Part shown: positions 32,382 through 41,920 of the stretch, piece after piece
Layout: each line of letters begins with the position of its first letter
Position numbering within the stretch: position 1 is the first letter of the stretch
Source: WLND01 sp040398845
Lineage (GTDB): Bacteria > Actinomycetota > Actinomycetes > S36-B12
DNA length: 64,000 nucleotides
Reading direction: 5' to 3'
Assembly (NCBI GenBank): GCA_040398845.1
Contig: JBBATH010000002.1
Location: 124,001-188,000 of the forward strand
Made by a program: the position numbers and the translations under genes
Notes under the pieces: model-generated
Seen by the model: only the letters and a program-made list of their open reading frames with translations
Told to the model about the DNA's origin: nothing
Database searches by the model: none

Positions 32382-33700
32382 GTCCGAACAGCGTGCGCCT
32401 GCGCCACGCGTTCAATGACGCCAGCGCCGACCCGCAGCCCATCGCGCGACCGGATGGCTTCGCCATTCGCCGCCATCCGAGCCCTGAGGCCGGCATCCGA
32501 GAGCAACCGGTGCAGCGCGTCATTCATCTCGGCCTCGGTGAACTCATAGGTTGCAAGCCGCACGCCGAACCCGAGCTCATCCATTCGCTGCGCGTTGTCG
32601 TACTGGTCCCAAAAGAGCGGCAGAAGGATCATCGGCTTGCCGAAGTGAAGGGACTCGGTCGTGGTGTTGTTGCCACCGTGCGTGATGACGAGGTCGACCT
32701 GCGGGATGACCTTCGTCTGAGGGACGAACTCGGATCCTGTCATGTTCGGCGCTAGCTCAAGTTCCGAGTGCTGCGGGCCCATGCTCACGATAAAGCGGTG
32801 ATCGGTGCGCCCGAGCACATCGATGAGCCGGCGCATGAGGTCGACGTCGGCGCCGCCGAGCGAGCCGAGCGACAGGTAGACGAGGGCGCTGCCCTCGGGC
32901 CGGTTCGCAATCTCGGTCGGCACCACATACTCCGCATCTGTCTCGCGCACACTCGAGTCCATCCGGTGCCAGGTCGAGTCAAGCGGGCGGTCGTCGGTGT
33001 AGTCGGCCTCGAGCGGGTAGACGTAGAGGTTCGCCTCGGACGAGGTGTGGATGAATTCGAGGTCCGGCAACGCCGGGGCGCCCTGCTCCATCACCCACGC
33101 ATTAAAGGACTCCCAAACCTCGCGATGGGTACGGTCGTACTCGGCGCTGAAGGCTGCCCATTGTGTGTGATCGGCTGCTGGCAGCCCCGAGAACGTGGGC
33201 GCCACGCCCGCGCCCTTCATCTCAAGGGGGTTGCAGGAGACGATGCGGACGAATGGGGCCGGGCTTGTCATGAGCGCGGGAAAGCACAGGACGTTGTCCT
33301 CGACGACGACATCGGGCTTCACTCGAGCGATAATCGCGCGCAGTTGGGGCTCGCAGAACATCGAGCCATCGATGAGCGCCTGCCAGGTGGGCTTCATGAA
33401 GGTGTCGAGTTGCTCGACGGTGGGCTTGCGAAACTCTGGTGCCGTCTCGCGGATGAAGTCCTTCCAGAATTGACCCGCATCCGGCTCCGGCTCTCCGGGG
33501 GCAAGGTCGGCCGCAGGTGCGAGATCGACGAGATCCTCCTCGAAACCCAGCGCGGCGAGTTTGCCCTGCCAGGACGCCTCGGCCGCGAAAACAACGCGGT
33601 GGCCTCGCTCAAGCAGCACCTTGCCGATGCCGATGCACTGATTGGTCGGGCCGTAGGCGGATTCGGGCATGAACAGGATCGTTAATGGGCGGTTGGGCAT
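32378..33700 (-). CDS. UGT/MGT-like glycosyltransferase (GT-B)
   Basis: 440 aa of the macrolide or UDP-glucuronosyltransferase-like GT1 type. The N-terminal acceptor domain begins LTILFMPESAYGPTNQCIGIGKVLLERGHRVVF; the C-terminal donor domain has VYLSLGSLGGADVDL and the signature VDLVITHGGNNTTTESLHFGKPMILLPLFWDQYDNAQRM. Such enzymes transfer sugar from UDP- or dTDP-sugars to small lipophilic acceptors. It sits between a TetR regulator and a glucosamine kinase; acceptor unknown. Confidence 0.87.
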   Translation of the reverse strand: MPNRPLTILFMPESAYGPTNQCIGIGKVLLERGHRVVFAAEASWQGKLAALGFEEDLVDLAPAADLAPGEPEPDAGQFWKDFIRETAPEFRKPTVEQLDTFMKPTWQALIDGSMFCEPQLRAIIARVKPDVVVEDNVLCFPALMTSPAPFVRIVSCNPLEMKGAGVAPTFSGLPAADHTQWAAFSAEYDRTHREVWESFNAWVMEQGAPALPDLEFIHTSSEANLYVYPLEADYTDDRPLDSTWHRMDSSVRETDAEYVVPTEIANRPEGSALVYLSLGSLGGADVDLMRRLIDVLGRTDHRFIVSMGPQHSELELAPNMTGSEFVPQTKVIPQVDLVITHGGNNTTTESLHFGKPMILLPLFWDQYDNAQRMDELGFGVRLATYEFTEAEMNDALHRLLSDAGLRARMAANGEAIRSRDGLRVGAGVIERVAQAHAVRT

Positions 33701-34320
33701 CAGGACTCCTTCGCGAGTGGGTGGGCGGTGGCAAGGCGGGCGTAGTCGAGGATGAGTTCCGCGGTCGCGCCATGATCAAGACTCGGGTGCCCCGCCATGA
33801 TGCGGTACCCGTATGCATCCTCAAGCGCGACGAGGTTTCGGGCGATCGTCAGGGAATCACTCGCCAGCGTGAACGCGCCCTGGGCACGGCCCATCTCCAA
33901 GATCGCTTGGTACATGGCCACCTGCCGGTCGAAGAGCGCGGTGAGGAGAACGGCGTAGACCGTGTTGCGTGCTGCCTCACCGCCGAGGGCGCAGAGCAAT
34001 CGCACCTCTTCGTCATCATTATCGACGGGCAGCCCTGAGCGAATGGTGATGACCAGCCGCTCAGCCGGATCATCAACGCCGTCGAGCGCCTTCATCCGCT
34101 CGTCGTAGAAGCGCTCCATTCCCGCCCGGTTTGCGTCGATGAGGAGGTCCTGCAGGTCGGGGTAGTGGTAGAGGATCGCACCCGAGGTGAGGCCCGCCTC
34201 TTCGGCGACCTGATTGAGCCTGACTCCCGCACCATGCTCGGCCATCGCACGCTGGGCGGCCTCGAGGAGATCGCTGCGGCGCTCACTGCGCTTGTCACCG
34301 CCAGCCTTCGTCCTCGCCAC
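33700..34320 (-). CDS. TetR-family transcriptional regulator
   Basis: 206 aa. The N-terminal helix-turn-helix is clear (RRSDLLEAAQRAMAEHGAGVRLNQVAEEAGLTSGAILYHYPDLQDLLIDA), followed by the helical ligand-binding domain. Start GTG 34320 is preceded by GGAGG at 6 nt. Its stop overlaps the glycosyltransferase start by 1 nt, so it likely controls the four-gene operon and perhaps the divergent polyamine operon. The ligand is unknown. Confidence 0.9.
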   Translation of the reverse strand: MARTKAGGDKRSERRSDLLEAAQRAMAEHGAGVRLNQVAEEAGLTSGAILYHYPDLQDLLIDANRAGMERFYDERMKALDGVDDPAERLVITIRSGLPVDNDDEEVRLLCALGGEAARNTVYAVLLTALFDRQVAMYQAILEMGRAQGAFTLASDSLTIARNLVALEDAYGYRIMAGHPSLDHGATAELILDYARLATAHPLAKES

Positions 34321-34412
34321 GGTATGCCTCCACTCTCACGTGACCTCAGGTGCGTAACCCACACTCTAACGAGCAGCACCAGCCCTGAATCCAAATTCAA
34401 CAAGATTGCATA

Positions 34413-34434
34413 ACAGTATGATTTCCAACACTGT
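34413..34434. promoter_or_regulatory. Candidate TetR operator
   Basis: Inverted repeat ACAGT-N12-ACTGT (22 bp) in the AT-rich gap between the divergent TetR gene and potD. Position and half-site spacing fit a TetR dimer, but the arms are only 5 bp. Confidence 0.35.
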
Positions 34435-34539
34435 ATCTCTTGCATTTGTTTGACTTGGTGTGCAACGCTCACGCACAGCACCGGGCACTCGGTCCGGTTT
34501 TAAACGTCGGCGCCAACCGCGCCGGATGGGAGTCAGCTG

Positions 34540-35658
34540 ATGCGAGGGACCGGACGCAGTGTGCGCATGACGGGGGCATTCGGGGTGATTGCGGTCAGCT
34601 CCGCACTCGTCCTCGCGGCCTGCGGGGGCAGCTCGACCACGAGCAGCGAAACACTCGACCCGAGCGCCGACCTGACCAAGCAGTCACTCGTCGTCTCGAA
34701 CTGGGACGCCTACATGCCTGAGGACCTGCCGGCCAAGTTCAAGGAGAAGACGGGCGCCACTGTCACGGTGACGAAGCATGCGACCAACGAGGAGGTCGTC
34801 GCCAAGATCACCAGCGGCGGAGATTCGGGCATCGATGTCGCATTCGTGTCCGGCCAGTACGCGCAGGCGCTCGCGGAGCAGGGCCTGCTCGCCGACATTG
34901 ATCCCGCGCTCATTCCGAACCTAGCGAACCTGTACCCGGAGGCCACCCAACTCCCCTATGACGTCGGGAACAAGTACTCCGTTCCGTATGCCTGGGGCAC
35001 GACCGGCATCTGCTACCGAAGCGACCTCACAAACGGCTTCGAGCCGACGAGCTGGAATGACCTCCTGCAGCCACCAGCCGACCTCAAGGGCAAGGTGACG
35101 ATGCTCGGCACCGAGCGCTGGCTCATGCTCCCGGCCCAGAAGGCGCTCGGCTACTCAGTCAACACAACCGATGAGGCCGAGCTTCAGAAGGTCAAGGACG
35201 CACTCATTGCCGCGAAGCCCAACCTTCTCGCCTACGACGACACCACCTTCTATACCCGCTTGGTGTCAGGTGAGGCAGTCATGGTCGAGGCATGGGATGG
35301 CTGGTGCAACTACGGCATCGCCGAGAACCCCGCGATCAAGTTCGTGGTGCCCAAGGAGGGGAGCGACCTGTTCACCGACACCATGGTGATCCTCAAGTCA
35401 TCGAAGAATAAGGAGGCGGCACACGCCCTCATTAACTACATCCTCGATGCAGGCACGCACACCTGGGTTGCTGAGAACATCCTCTACAAGGTCCCGAACA
35501 AGCCGGCGATGGAAGCTGTCGGCGCCGGGCTCGCCGCGTCCTACCCGAACATGGGAATGACACCGGCCGAACTGCTCAAGGGCGAGGGTCTGCTGGACCT
35601 TGGAGCAGCAGGACCGACCTACACGAAGATCGCAACAGAGGTCACGGCCTCCAACTAA
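34540..35658 (+). CDS. potD: Polyamine ABC transporter substrate-binding lipoprotein
   Basis: 372 aa. Signal peptide with lipobox LVLAACGG, so it is anchored outside the membrane. The mature part matches PotD/PotF binding proteins: LVVSNWDAYMPEDLPAKFKEKTG, VDIAFVSGQYAQALAEQG-type core and SVPYAWGTTGICYRSD. GGGAG precedes ATG 34540. It is first in an operon with two permeases, an ATPase, an FAD oxidase and an aldehyde dehydrogenase; the last two imply that the imported polyamine (putrescine or similar) is used as carbon or nitrogen source. Confidence 0.9.
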   Translation: MRGTGRSVRMTGAFGVIAVSSALVLAACGGSSTTSSETLDPSADLTKQSLVVSNWDAYMPEDLPAKFKEKTGATVTVTKHATNEEVVAKITSGGDSGIDVAFVSGQYAQALAEQGLLADIDPALIPNLANLYPEATQLPYDVGNKYSVPYAWGTTGICYRSDLTNGFEPTSWNDLLQPPADLKGKVTMLGTERWLMLPAQKALGYSVNTTDEAELQKVKDALIAAKPNLLAYDDTTFYTRLVSGEAVMVEAWDGWCNYGIAENPAIKFVVPKEGSDLFTDTMVILKSSKNKEAAHALINYILDAGTHTWVAENILYKVPNKPAMEAVGAGLAASYPNMGMTPAELLKGEGLLDLGAAGPTYTKIATEVTASN

Positions 35659-36548
35659 TGGCAGCAGGGACCACCATTTCAGGGCGTGGCGCCACTCGGC
35701 GCCGCGCCCTGATCGGTCGTCTCGTCTTCACGGGGCCCGGCCTTGCCTACCTACTCGTCTTCATGGCCATCCCGGTGCTCCTCGTCATCGTCGACTCCTT
35801 CTTCACTCGGGGTCGCTACGGCGGAGTCGTGTACGAGTTCACCCTCGAGAACTTCGCCCGGGCCTTCGAACCCGTCTACGTCCAGGTCCTCTGGAACTCC
35901 ATTCTCATCGCGGGCATCACGACCATCCTCGCCCTCCTCATCGGGTACCCGACCGCGTACGCCATCACCAAACTGCCACGCAACTGGCGCACGGTGGTGC
36001 TCATCCTCGTCATCCTCCCCTTCTGGACGAACTTTCTCATCCGCACGTACGCGTGGATCGTGCTCCTCAACTCCGAGGGCCCCATCAACAAGGCACTTGA
36101 GTTCGTCGGGCTCGGCCCGCTCGCACTGCTCTACACGCCCGGTGCAGTTGTCGCCGGGCTCCTCTACGCCTATCTGCCCCTCATGATCCTTCCGCTCTAC
36201 GCCTCGATGGAGCGTCTCGACCCCGAGTTGCGTGAGGCCGCGAGCAACCTCGGCGCATCACCGATGCGGACCTTTCGGGATATCACTTGGCCGCTCACCC
36301 TGCCCGGCGCCATGATCGGCGCGATCTTCGTCTTCGTGCCGAGCCTCGGCAACTTCGTCGTCCCCGAACTGCTCGGCGGGGGCAAGACCGTCATGGTCGG
36401 GAACCTCATCCGCGATCAGTTTCTCAAAGCGCGCGACTGGCCATTCGGAGCCGTCCTTGCCCTTTCCGTCATTGGACTCCTCGTCGCCCTCTTCACCGCC
36501 CAGGCAATGGTGAGCCGCCGCATCACCGGAAAGGGCCGGCATGCGTAG
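35658..36548 (+). CDS. potB: Polyamine ABC transporter permease PotB
   Basis: 296 aa with six membrane helices of the binding-protein-dependent permease fold and the EAA loop EAASNLGASPMRTFRDITWPLTLPG that docks on the ATPase. The start ATG shares its first base with the potD stop (TAATG). The order B then C is as in other pot operons. Confidence 0.92.
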   Translation: MAAGTTISGRGATRRRALIGRLVFTGPGLAYLLVFMAIPVLLVIVDSFFTRGRYGGVVYEFTLENFARAFEPVYVQVLWNSILIAGITTILALLIGYPTAYAITKLPRNWRTVVLILVILPFWTNFLIRTYAWIVLLNSEGPINKALEFVGLGPLALLYTPGAVVAGLLYAYLPLMILPLYASMERLDPELREAASNLGASPMRTFRDITWPLTLPGAMIGAIFVFVPSLGNFVVPELLGGGKTVMVGNLIRDQFLKARDWPFGAVLALSVIGLLVALFTAQAMVSRRITGKGRHA

Positions 36549-37311
36549 TCTCGGCTGGCTCAGGGTGCCGCTCATCGCCACCCTCATATTCCTCTACGTG
36601 CCCATCGTGGTGCTCGTCGTCATGAGCTTCAATGCCAGCCGCCTGCCCTTCGTCTGGGGCGGCTTCAGCCTCAAGTGGTACGGCGCTCTATTCCAGAATG
36701 CCGAGATCCTCGAAGGCCTGACCAACACCCTCATCGTCGCGCTCTGCGCTACTCTATTCGCGACCATCCTTGGAACCCTCATCGCAATCGGCATCGCCCG
36801 ATACTTTCGGTCCAGCCTGCTTGAGGCCTTCTCCCTCGCCCCGGCGATCCTCCCCGACATCGTGCTCGGAATCGGCCTCCTAGTGTTCTACGTTCTCGTC
36901 GGGATCGGGCTTGGCCTCCACTCGGTCCTGCTTGCCCACGTGGTATTTGGCATGGCCTTCGTCGCCGCCGTGGTCACCGCACGCCTCAGCCAAACCGACC
37001 CCAGCCTCGAGGAGGCCTCACGTGATCTTGGCGCCTCCTCCGTCGTGACGTTCCTTCGGATCACGGTGCCCTCGCTCGCACCAGCGATCATCGCCGGCGC
37101 CCTCCTCGTCTTCACCCTGTCCCTCGATGAGTTCGTCATCGCATTCTTTACCGACGGACCGAGCACGCCGACCCTCCCGATCGTCATCTACTCAATGGTT
37201 CGTTTCGGGGTCACCCCGGATATCAATGCGCTCGCCACTCTCCTCATGGTGGTCAGCTTCACGGTCGTGATCGCAGCACAGCGGATCACCAGACTCACGG
37301 ATGCGGTATGA
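36541..37311 (+). CDS. potC: Polyamine ABC transporter permease PotC
   Basis: 256 aa, six membrane helices, EAA loop EEASRDLGASSVVTFLRITVPSLAPAI. It overlaps potB by 8 bp and potA by 4 bp. It forms the heterodimeric channel with PotB. Confidence 0.92.
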   Translation: MRSLGWLRVPLIATLIFLYVPIVVLVVMSFNASRLPFVWGGFSLKWYGALFQNAEILEGLTNTLIVALCATLFATILGTLIAIGIARYFRSSLLEAFSLAPAILPDIVLGIGLLVFYVLVGIGLGLHSVLLAHVVFGMAFVAAVVTARLSQTDPSLEEASRDLGASSVVTFLRITVPSLAPAIIAGALLVFTLSLDEFVIAFFTDGPSTPTLPIVIYSMVRFGVTPDINALATLLMVVSFTVVIAAQRITRLTDAV

Positions 37312-38366
37312 CGACAACAGCGCACGAGCAACTCATCAGGATCGATTCCGTCTCGCGCTCCTTCGGCGAGGTCGTCGCCCTCGACTCAGTGAGCATCGAC
37401 ATCCGCGAGAATGAGTTCTTCGCACTGCTCGGCCCCTCAGGCTGCGGCAAGACAACCCTCCTGCGTGTCCTCGCCGGCTTCGAGGAGCCAGACTCCGGCA
37501 CGGTGACCCTCGCCGGAAGCGACCTGCTCGAGCTGGCACCGAACAGGCGGCCGATCAACCTCATGTTCCAGTCCTACGCCCTCTTCCCCCACATGTCGGT
37601 CGAGAAGAACATCGCCTACGGCCTCGAGCGCGAGCATCTCCCAAAAGCTGACGTCCGATCCCGCGTCGACGAGGTCCTCGAGACGGTGGGGCTCATCGAC
37701 AAGGCGAAGAGCCGACCAGCGCAGCTCTCCGGCGGTCAGCGGCAGCGCGTCGCACTCGCCCGCGCCATCGTGAAACGGCCTAAACTTCTCCTCCTCGACG
37801 AGCCTCTCTCCGCACTTGACCGCAAGGTCCGGGCCGAAATGCAGCTCGAACTCAAGCGCCTTCAGCATGAGGTCGGCATTACCTTCGTGGTCGTCACCCA
37901 CGATCAGGAGGAGGCCATGTCAATGGCCGACCGGATCGCGGTCATGGCCGATGGCCGGGTGCAACAGGTCGCCTCGCCCGTCGACCTGTACCAGCGCCCG
38001 GCAAATCTGTTCGTCGCCGACTTCATCGGCACAAGCAATCGCTTCACGGGCACCCTCGGAAGCGACGGAGTCACCGTCCCTGGCCTGGGCCTGCTCCCGA
38101 GCACCACGCCCACCTCGCTCACTGCAGGCGAGGCGCATGTCATTGTCCGACCTGAGGATGTTCACATCGTCGAATCAGCGGGGTGGTCACTGACCGGGAC
38201 TGTGCTCGACACGCAGTTCTTTGGAGGCTCCTCAACCGTGGCAATCGACGTTCCCGGTCACGTCACTCCGGTGGTCCTCACCTGCCACGGACTCCCGACC
38301 GCGACACGCGGCTCGCAGGTACAGATTGCCTGGGAGCCCGCTGCAGCCATCGTCCTCACCTCATGA
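37308..38366 (+). CDS. potA: Polyamine ABC transporter ATP-binding protein
   Basis: 352 aa. Walker A GPSGCGKTT (residues 42-50), signature AQLSGGQRQRVALARA, Walker B LLLLDEPLSALD and a C-terminal TOBE regulatory domain with VRPEDVHIV. ATGA overlaps link it to potC upstream and to the oxidase downstream, so the six genes are translationally coupled. It energises import by PotBC. Confidence 0.95.
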   Translation: MTTTAHEQLIRIDSVSRSFGEVVALDSVSIDIRENEFFALLGPSGCGKTTLLRVLAGFEEPDSGTVTLAGSDLLELAPNRRPINLMFQSYALFPHMSVEKNIAYGLEREHLPKADVRSRVDEVLETVGLIDKAKSRPAQLSGGQRQRVALARAIVKRPKLLLLDEPLSALDRKVRAEMQLELKRLQHEVGITFVVVTHDQEEAMSMADRIAVMADGRVQQVASPVDLYQRPANLFVADFIGTSNRFTGTLGSDGVTVPGLGLLPSTTPTSLTAGEAHVIVRPEDVHIVESAGWSLTGTVLDTQFFGGSSTVAIDVPGHVTPVVLTCHGLPTATRGSQVQIAWEPAAAIVLTS

Positions 38367-39769
38367 TCCTTGATCTCGCCGCGGCAGTCCCGGCCCTAGC
38401 GGATGCCGTGCCTCGGCCGTTCTGGACAGATCGACCCGATGCGCCCACGCCCTGCGAACCACTCATCTCTGGCACCAACTGTGACCTCCTCATCATCGGC
38501 GGTGGCCTCACCGGCCTATGGGCCGCTATTGAGGCGAAGGCATCAGATCCCTCAACTGATGTCGTGCTGCTCGAAGGCAGCGAGATCGCCTTTGGAGCCT
38601 CCGGGCGCAATGGCGGCTTCTTCTCAGAGTCGCTCTCGCACGGAGTCGCTCACGGCCTGGCCCTTTGGCCTGACGAGCTGCCAACCCTGCTTCGACTCGG
38701 GCGCGAAAACATCAAGGAAATCATCGATTTTCTCGCATCCGAGGGGATCGACGCCGGACTTCGCATGTGCGGGAAGACTGCAGTCGCGGTGAAACCGCAC
38801 CAGATTGAAGAACTGCGCGCCTCGGTGTCGCTCCATCAGGAATACGGTGAGTCCGCTGTGATGCTCGATGCCGATGAGGTGCGAGCCGATGTCGATTCGC
38901 CGACCTACCTCGCCGGCATGCGGGTCCGCAGCGGTGGTGGGCTCCTCGACCCAGCGCTCCTGTGCTGGGGACTCAAGCGCGCGGCCCTGGCAAGGGGAGT
39001 GCGCATCCACGAGTACTCACGCGTCACGGGGCTTCAGCCCGGCAAACCGGGAATTGTTGTTCGTACTCATCAGGTGACCGTCACCGCTCGAAGGGTTCTC
39101 CTCGCGACGAATGCCTACCCGCCACTGCTGCGGCGCCTGCGATCCCGGGTGCTCCCGATCTACGACCATGTGCTGGTCACTGAGCCGCTCACCGAAGCTC
39201 AACTCACTGCCATCGGCTGGCGAGAGTCCCAGGGCATGACCGATGCCGGTAATCAGTTTCATTACTACCGCCGGACAATCGATGACCGGATCCTCTGGGG
39301 CGGCTACGACGCCGTCTATTACTTTGGCAATCGCACCGACTCCGGCCGGGAGCAACGCGACCGGTCACATGCGCTACTCGCCGCTCAGTTCTTCCAGACC
39401 TTCCCCCAGCTCACCGGCCTGCGATTCACCCACCGTTGGGCTGGCCTCATCGACTCAACCTCGCGGTTCACCCCCGTCTTCGGCACGGCCATGGGTGGGC
39501 GTCTCGGCTATGCCGTTGGGTTCACCGGACTCGGCGTTGGGGCCTCGCGTTTCGGCGCACGAACCGCGCTCGACCTGCTCGCCGGGCGCACAACAGAGCG
39601 AACCGAACTCGAACTCGTACGCCGCAAGCCGTTTCCTTTCCCGCCCGAGCCGCTCAGGTACCCCCTCGTTCAATTCACTCGAGCAGCACTCGCGCGGGAG
39701 GACGAAGCAGGGAGGCGCGGCATCTGGCTGCGCACGCTCGATCGCTTTGGCATCGGATTCAACAGTTGA
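38363..39769 (+). CDS. FAD-dependent amine oxidase (PuuB/DadA-like)
   Basis: 468 aa. Dinucleotide fold LLIIGGGLTGLWAAIEAK, then GASGRNGGFFSESLSHGVAHG, as in gamma-glutamylputrescine oxidase and related DAO-family enzymes. The C-terminal FTGLGVGASRFGARTALDLL closes the FAD site. ATG 38363 overlaps the potA stop. It should oxidise putrescine or another imported polyamine to an aminoaldehyde, which the next gene product oxidises. No glutamylation enzyme is visible in the window, so the substrate may be the free amine. Confidence 0.87.
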   Translation: MILDLAAAVPALADAVPRPFWTDRPDAPTPCEPLISGTNCDLLIIGGGLTGLWAAIEAKASDPSTDVVLLEGSEIAFGASGRNGGFFSESLSHGVAHGLALWPDELPTLLRLGRENIKEIIDFLASEGIDAGLRMCGKTAVAVKPHQIEELRASVSLHQEYGESAVMLDADEVRADVDSPTYLAGMRVRSGGGLLDPALLCWGLKRAALARGVRIHEYSRVTGLQPGKPGIVVRTHQVTVTARRVLLATNAYPPLLRRLRSRVLPIYDHVLVTEPLTEAQLTAIGWRESQGMTDAGNQFHYYRRTIDDRILWGGYDAVYYFGNRTDSGREQRDRSHALLAAQFFQTFPQLTGLRFTHRWAGLIDSTSRFTPVFGTAMGGRLGYAVGFTGLGVGASRFGARTALDLLAGRTTERTELELVRRKPFPFPPEPLRYPLVQFTRAALAREDEAGRRGIWLRTLDRFGIGFNS

Positions 39770-39778
39770 GGAGCATCA

Positions 39779-41242
39779 ATGCGTGACGTCGCTGGCCAGC
39801 ACATCGGCGGGGTCACCGGCCCGGGGCGAGGCGAGTCGTTGGCCCTCGTCAATCCGGCAAGGGGCGAGGCATTCGCGACCGTCAGCCAGTCCTCTACGCA
39901 GGATGTGACCCTCGCCTGCACGGCCGCCGCCGCTGCGTTTGCCGAATGGTCGGGGCGCACAGCCGGCGAGCGGGCCCGGATCCTCCTGCGTCTCGCCGAC
40001 CTCATTGAGTCCGATGGACCTGAGCTCACCCGGTTGGAGGTCGAGGAGACCGGCAAGCCGACAGCCGTCTTCGCCGACGGCGAGCTGCCCTTCGCAGCCG
40101 ATAACCTCCGATTCTTCGCCGGGTCAGCTCGGTCTCTCGACGGCACCGGGGCCGGAGTGCTGAGCCAGGGCTACACCTCGATGCTCGTGCGCCGGCCGAT
40201 CGGGGTCGTCGGGAGCATCGCCCCATGGAACTTCCCGTTCATCATGGCCATCTGGAAGATGGGCCCGGCCCTCGCCGCCGGCAACACCATGGTGCTCAAG
40301 CCTGCCCCGGGCACGCCGCGCTCGACCCTTCGCCTCGCCGAGTTGGCTGGGCAGGCAGGTGTGCCCGCGGGGGTGCTCAATATCGTCACCGGTGGCGCCG
40401 ACATCGGCGAGGCCATCGTCCGCGACCCTCGAGTCCAGATGGTGTCAGTCACCGGCTCGGCTCGGACCGGTCAGGCCGTCATGGCAGCGGCTGCGCCACG
40501 TTCAAAGCGAGTGCACCTCGAGCTCGGCGGCAAGGCCCCCGGGATCGTCTTCGCCGACGCCGACCTCGACGCAATGGCCCGGGCGCTCACGATGGGCGCC
40601 ACCTACAACACGGGCCAGGACTGTACTGCCGCGACACGTGTCTACGTCGAGCGCTCACGCCTCGCCGAGGCCACCGCGGCCTTAGCCGCGAGCATGGGAT
40701 CTGTCCGGTGGGGCGACCCCCTCGAACCCGCCACGGACATCGGTCCCCTCATCTCAGACGTTCACCGCCAGCGCGTCCATGGTTTCGTCAGCCGTGCGGT
40801 CGACGCAGGCGCCACTGCTGTGGTCGGCGGCCAGATCCCAACCGGCCCCGGTTACTACTACCCGCCGACCCTTGTCACCGGCGCTCATCAGTCGAGTGAG
40901 ATCGTCCAGGGCGAGGTGTTCGGCCCGGTGCTCGTCGTCGTCCCATTCGACGACGAGGACGATGCAGTGAGATGCGCGAACGACAGCCCCTACGGCCTTG
41001 CCAGCTCTGTGTGGACCTCGGATATTGCCCGGGCCCTGCGGGTGAGTCACCAGCTCGAGGTAGGCGTCACGTGGATCAACGATCACCTTCCCATCGCCTC
41101 CGAGGCGCCCCACGGCGGCGTCAAGGCAAGCGGCTTCGGCAAGGACATGAGCCACGAGTCGATCCTCGAATACACGGTCACCCGCCACATCATGATCAAG
41201 CACGCGGCCACGGCGGCGAACGACTCCTTCCGTCCGGCTTGA
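39779..41242 (+). CDS. Aminobutyraldehyde dehydrogenase-type aldehyde dehydrogenase
   Basis: 487 aa NAD(P)-dependent aldehyde dehydrogenase. It has PWNFPFIMAIWKMGPALAAGNTMVLKPAPGTP (cofactor binding), VTGSARTGQAVM, LELGGKAPGIVF with the general-base Glu, and the nucleophile Cys in TGQDCTAATRVYV; EVFGPVLVVVPFDDEDDA is near the end. Ten bases separate it from the oxidase, after AGGAG. It most likely oxidises 4-aminobutanal to GABA. The family does not fix the substrate by itself; the operon does. Confidence 0.9.
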   Translation: MRDVAGQHIGGVTGPGRGESLALVNPARGEAFATVSQSSTQDVTLACTAAAAAFAEWSGRTAGERARILLRLADLIESDGPELTRLEVEETGKPTAVFADGELPFAADNLRFFAGSARSLDGTGAGVLSQGYTSMLVRRPIGVVGSIAPWNFPFIMAIWKMGPALAAGNTMVLKPAPGTPRSTLRLAELAGQAGVPAGVLNIVTGGADIGEAIVRDPRVQMVSVTGSARTGQAVMAAAAPRSKRVHLELGGKAPGIVFADADLDAMARALTMGATYNTGQDCTAATRVYVERSRLAEATAALAASMGSVRWGDPLEPATDIGPLISDVHRQRVHGFVSRAVDAGATAVVGGQIPTGPGYYYPPTLVTGAHQSSEIVQGEVFGPVLVVVPFDDEDDAVRCANDSPYGLASSVWTSDIARALRVSHQLEVGVTWINDHLPIASEAPHGGVKASGFGKDMSHESILEYTVTRHIMIKHAATAANDSFRPA

Positions 41243-41319
41243 CTTATGCGCCAAATCAGGCGATAACGGCTATCTGGATCGATCGACTCAACCTTCTTCA
41301 ATCACGAGCGGGGCAGTGA

Positions 41320-41907
41320 ATGCGTGGACCAGTTGCAGTTATTCGGCGGACGGTTGTCTCTTCGACGGGGCTCGCGCTTGCTGCCTCCCTGATTCTCACC
41401 CCGGTGGGCGGCGCTTGGGCGAGTGACACCACACCGAGCCCCATCACCGCGAACCAGACGACAAAGGCGCGAAACATACCCGCGTATCCGACCGATAGCC
41501 GGCTGCGAGGTAAGCGCATCGTCTACGACAAGGCACTTATGACGATCTGGCTCATCAACGAGGGCGACCAAGTCGTTGCACGGTACCCCGTTGTCGGAAG
41601 ACCCGACCGACCATCCTCCGGTGTTTATCGAGTGTTCTCTAAGTCACCCTCGAGTGCCAATCGACTCCAGGAATTGACCTTCAAAAACATGGTGCGATTC
41701 GCTCGCGGCCCGAGCACCGGGGCGCCGATCGGCTTTCATGACATCCCTCGGACCTACGACGGCCGCCCGATCCACGGCGAAAATGTGCTCGGTCTACCGA
41801 TAGGCACCGGAGGATGCGTTCGAATGTCGACCGACGCCTCGGAGCAGGTCTACGAGTTCGCGGGAATTGGCACCGCGGTCGAAGTTATCGCTTCCACAGC
41901 CTCCTAG
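41320..41907 (+). CDS. Secreted L,D-transpeptidase (YkuD)
   Basis: 195 aa. N-terminal signal peptide or anchor (AVIRRTVVSSTGLALAASLILTPVGGAWA), then a YkuD catalytic domain of about 130 residues. The active site is IHGENVLGLPIGTGGCVRMS with Cys166, HDIPRTYD upstream and Arg after the Cys. It forms 3-3 peptidoglycan crosslinks or attaches proteins to peptidoglycan. It is small and lacks the Ig-like domains of mycobacterial Ldt enzymes. Confidence 0.88.
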   Translation: MRGPVAVIRRTVVSSTGLALAASLILTPVGGAWASDTTPSPITANQTTKARNIPAYPTDSRLRGKRIVYDKALMTIWLINEGDQVVARYPVVGRPDRPSSGVYRVFSKSPSSANRLQELTFKNMVRFARGPSTGAPIGFHDIPRTYDGRPIHGENVLGLPIGTGGCVRMSTDASEQVYEFAGIGTAVEVIASTAS

Positions 41908-41920
41908 CCGCACCTTGGTG

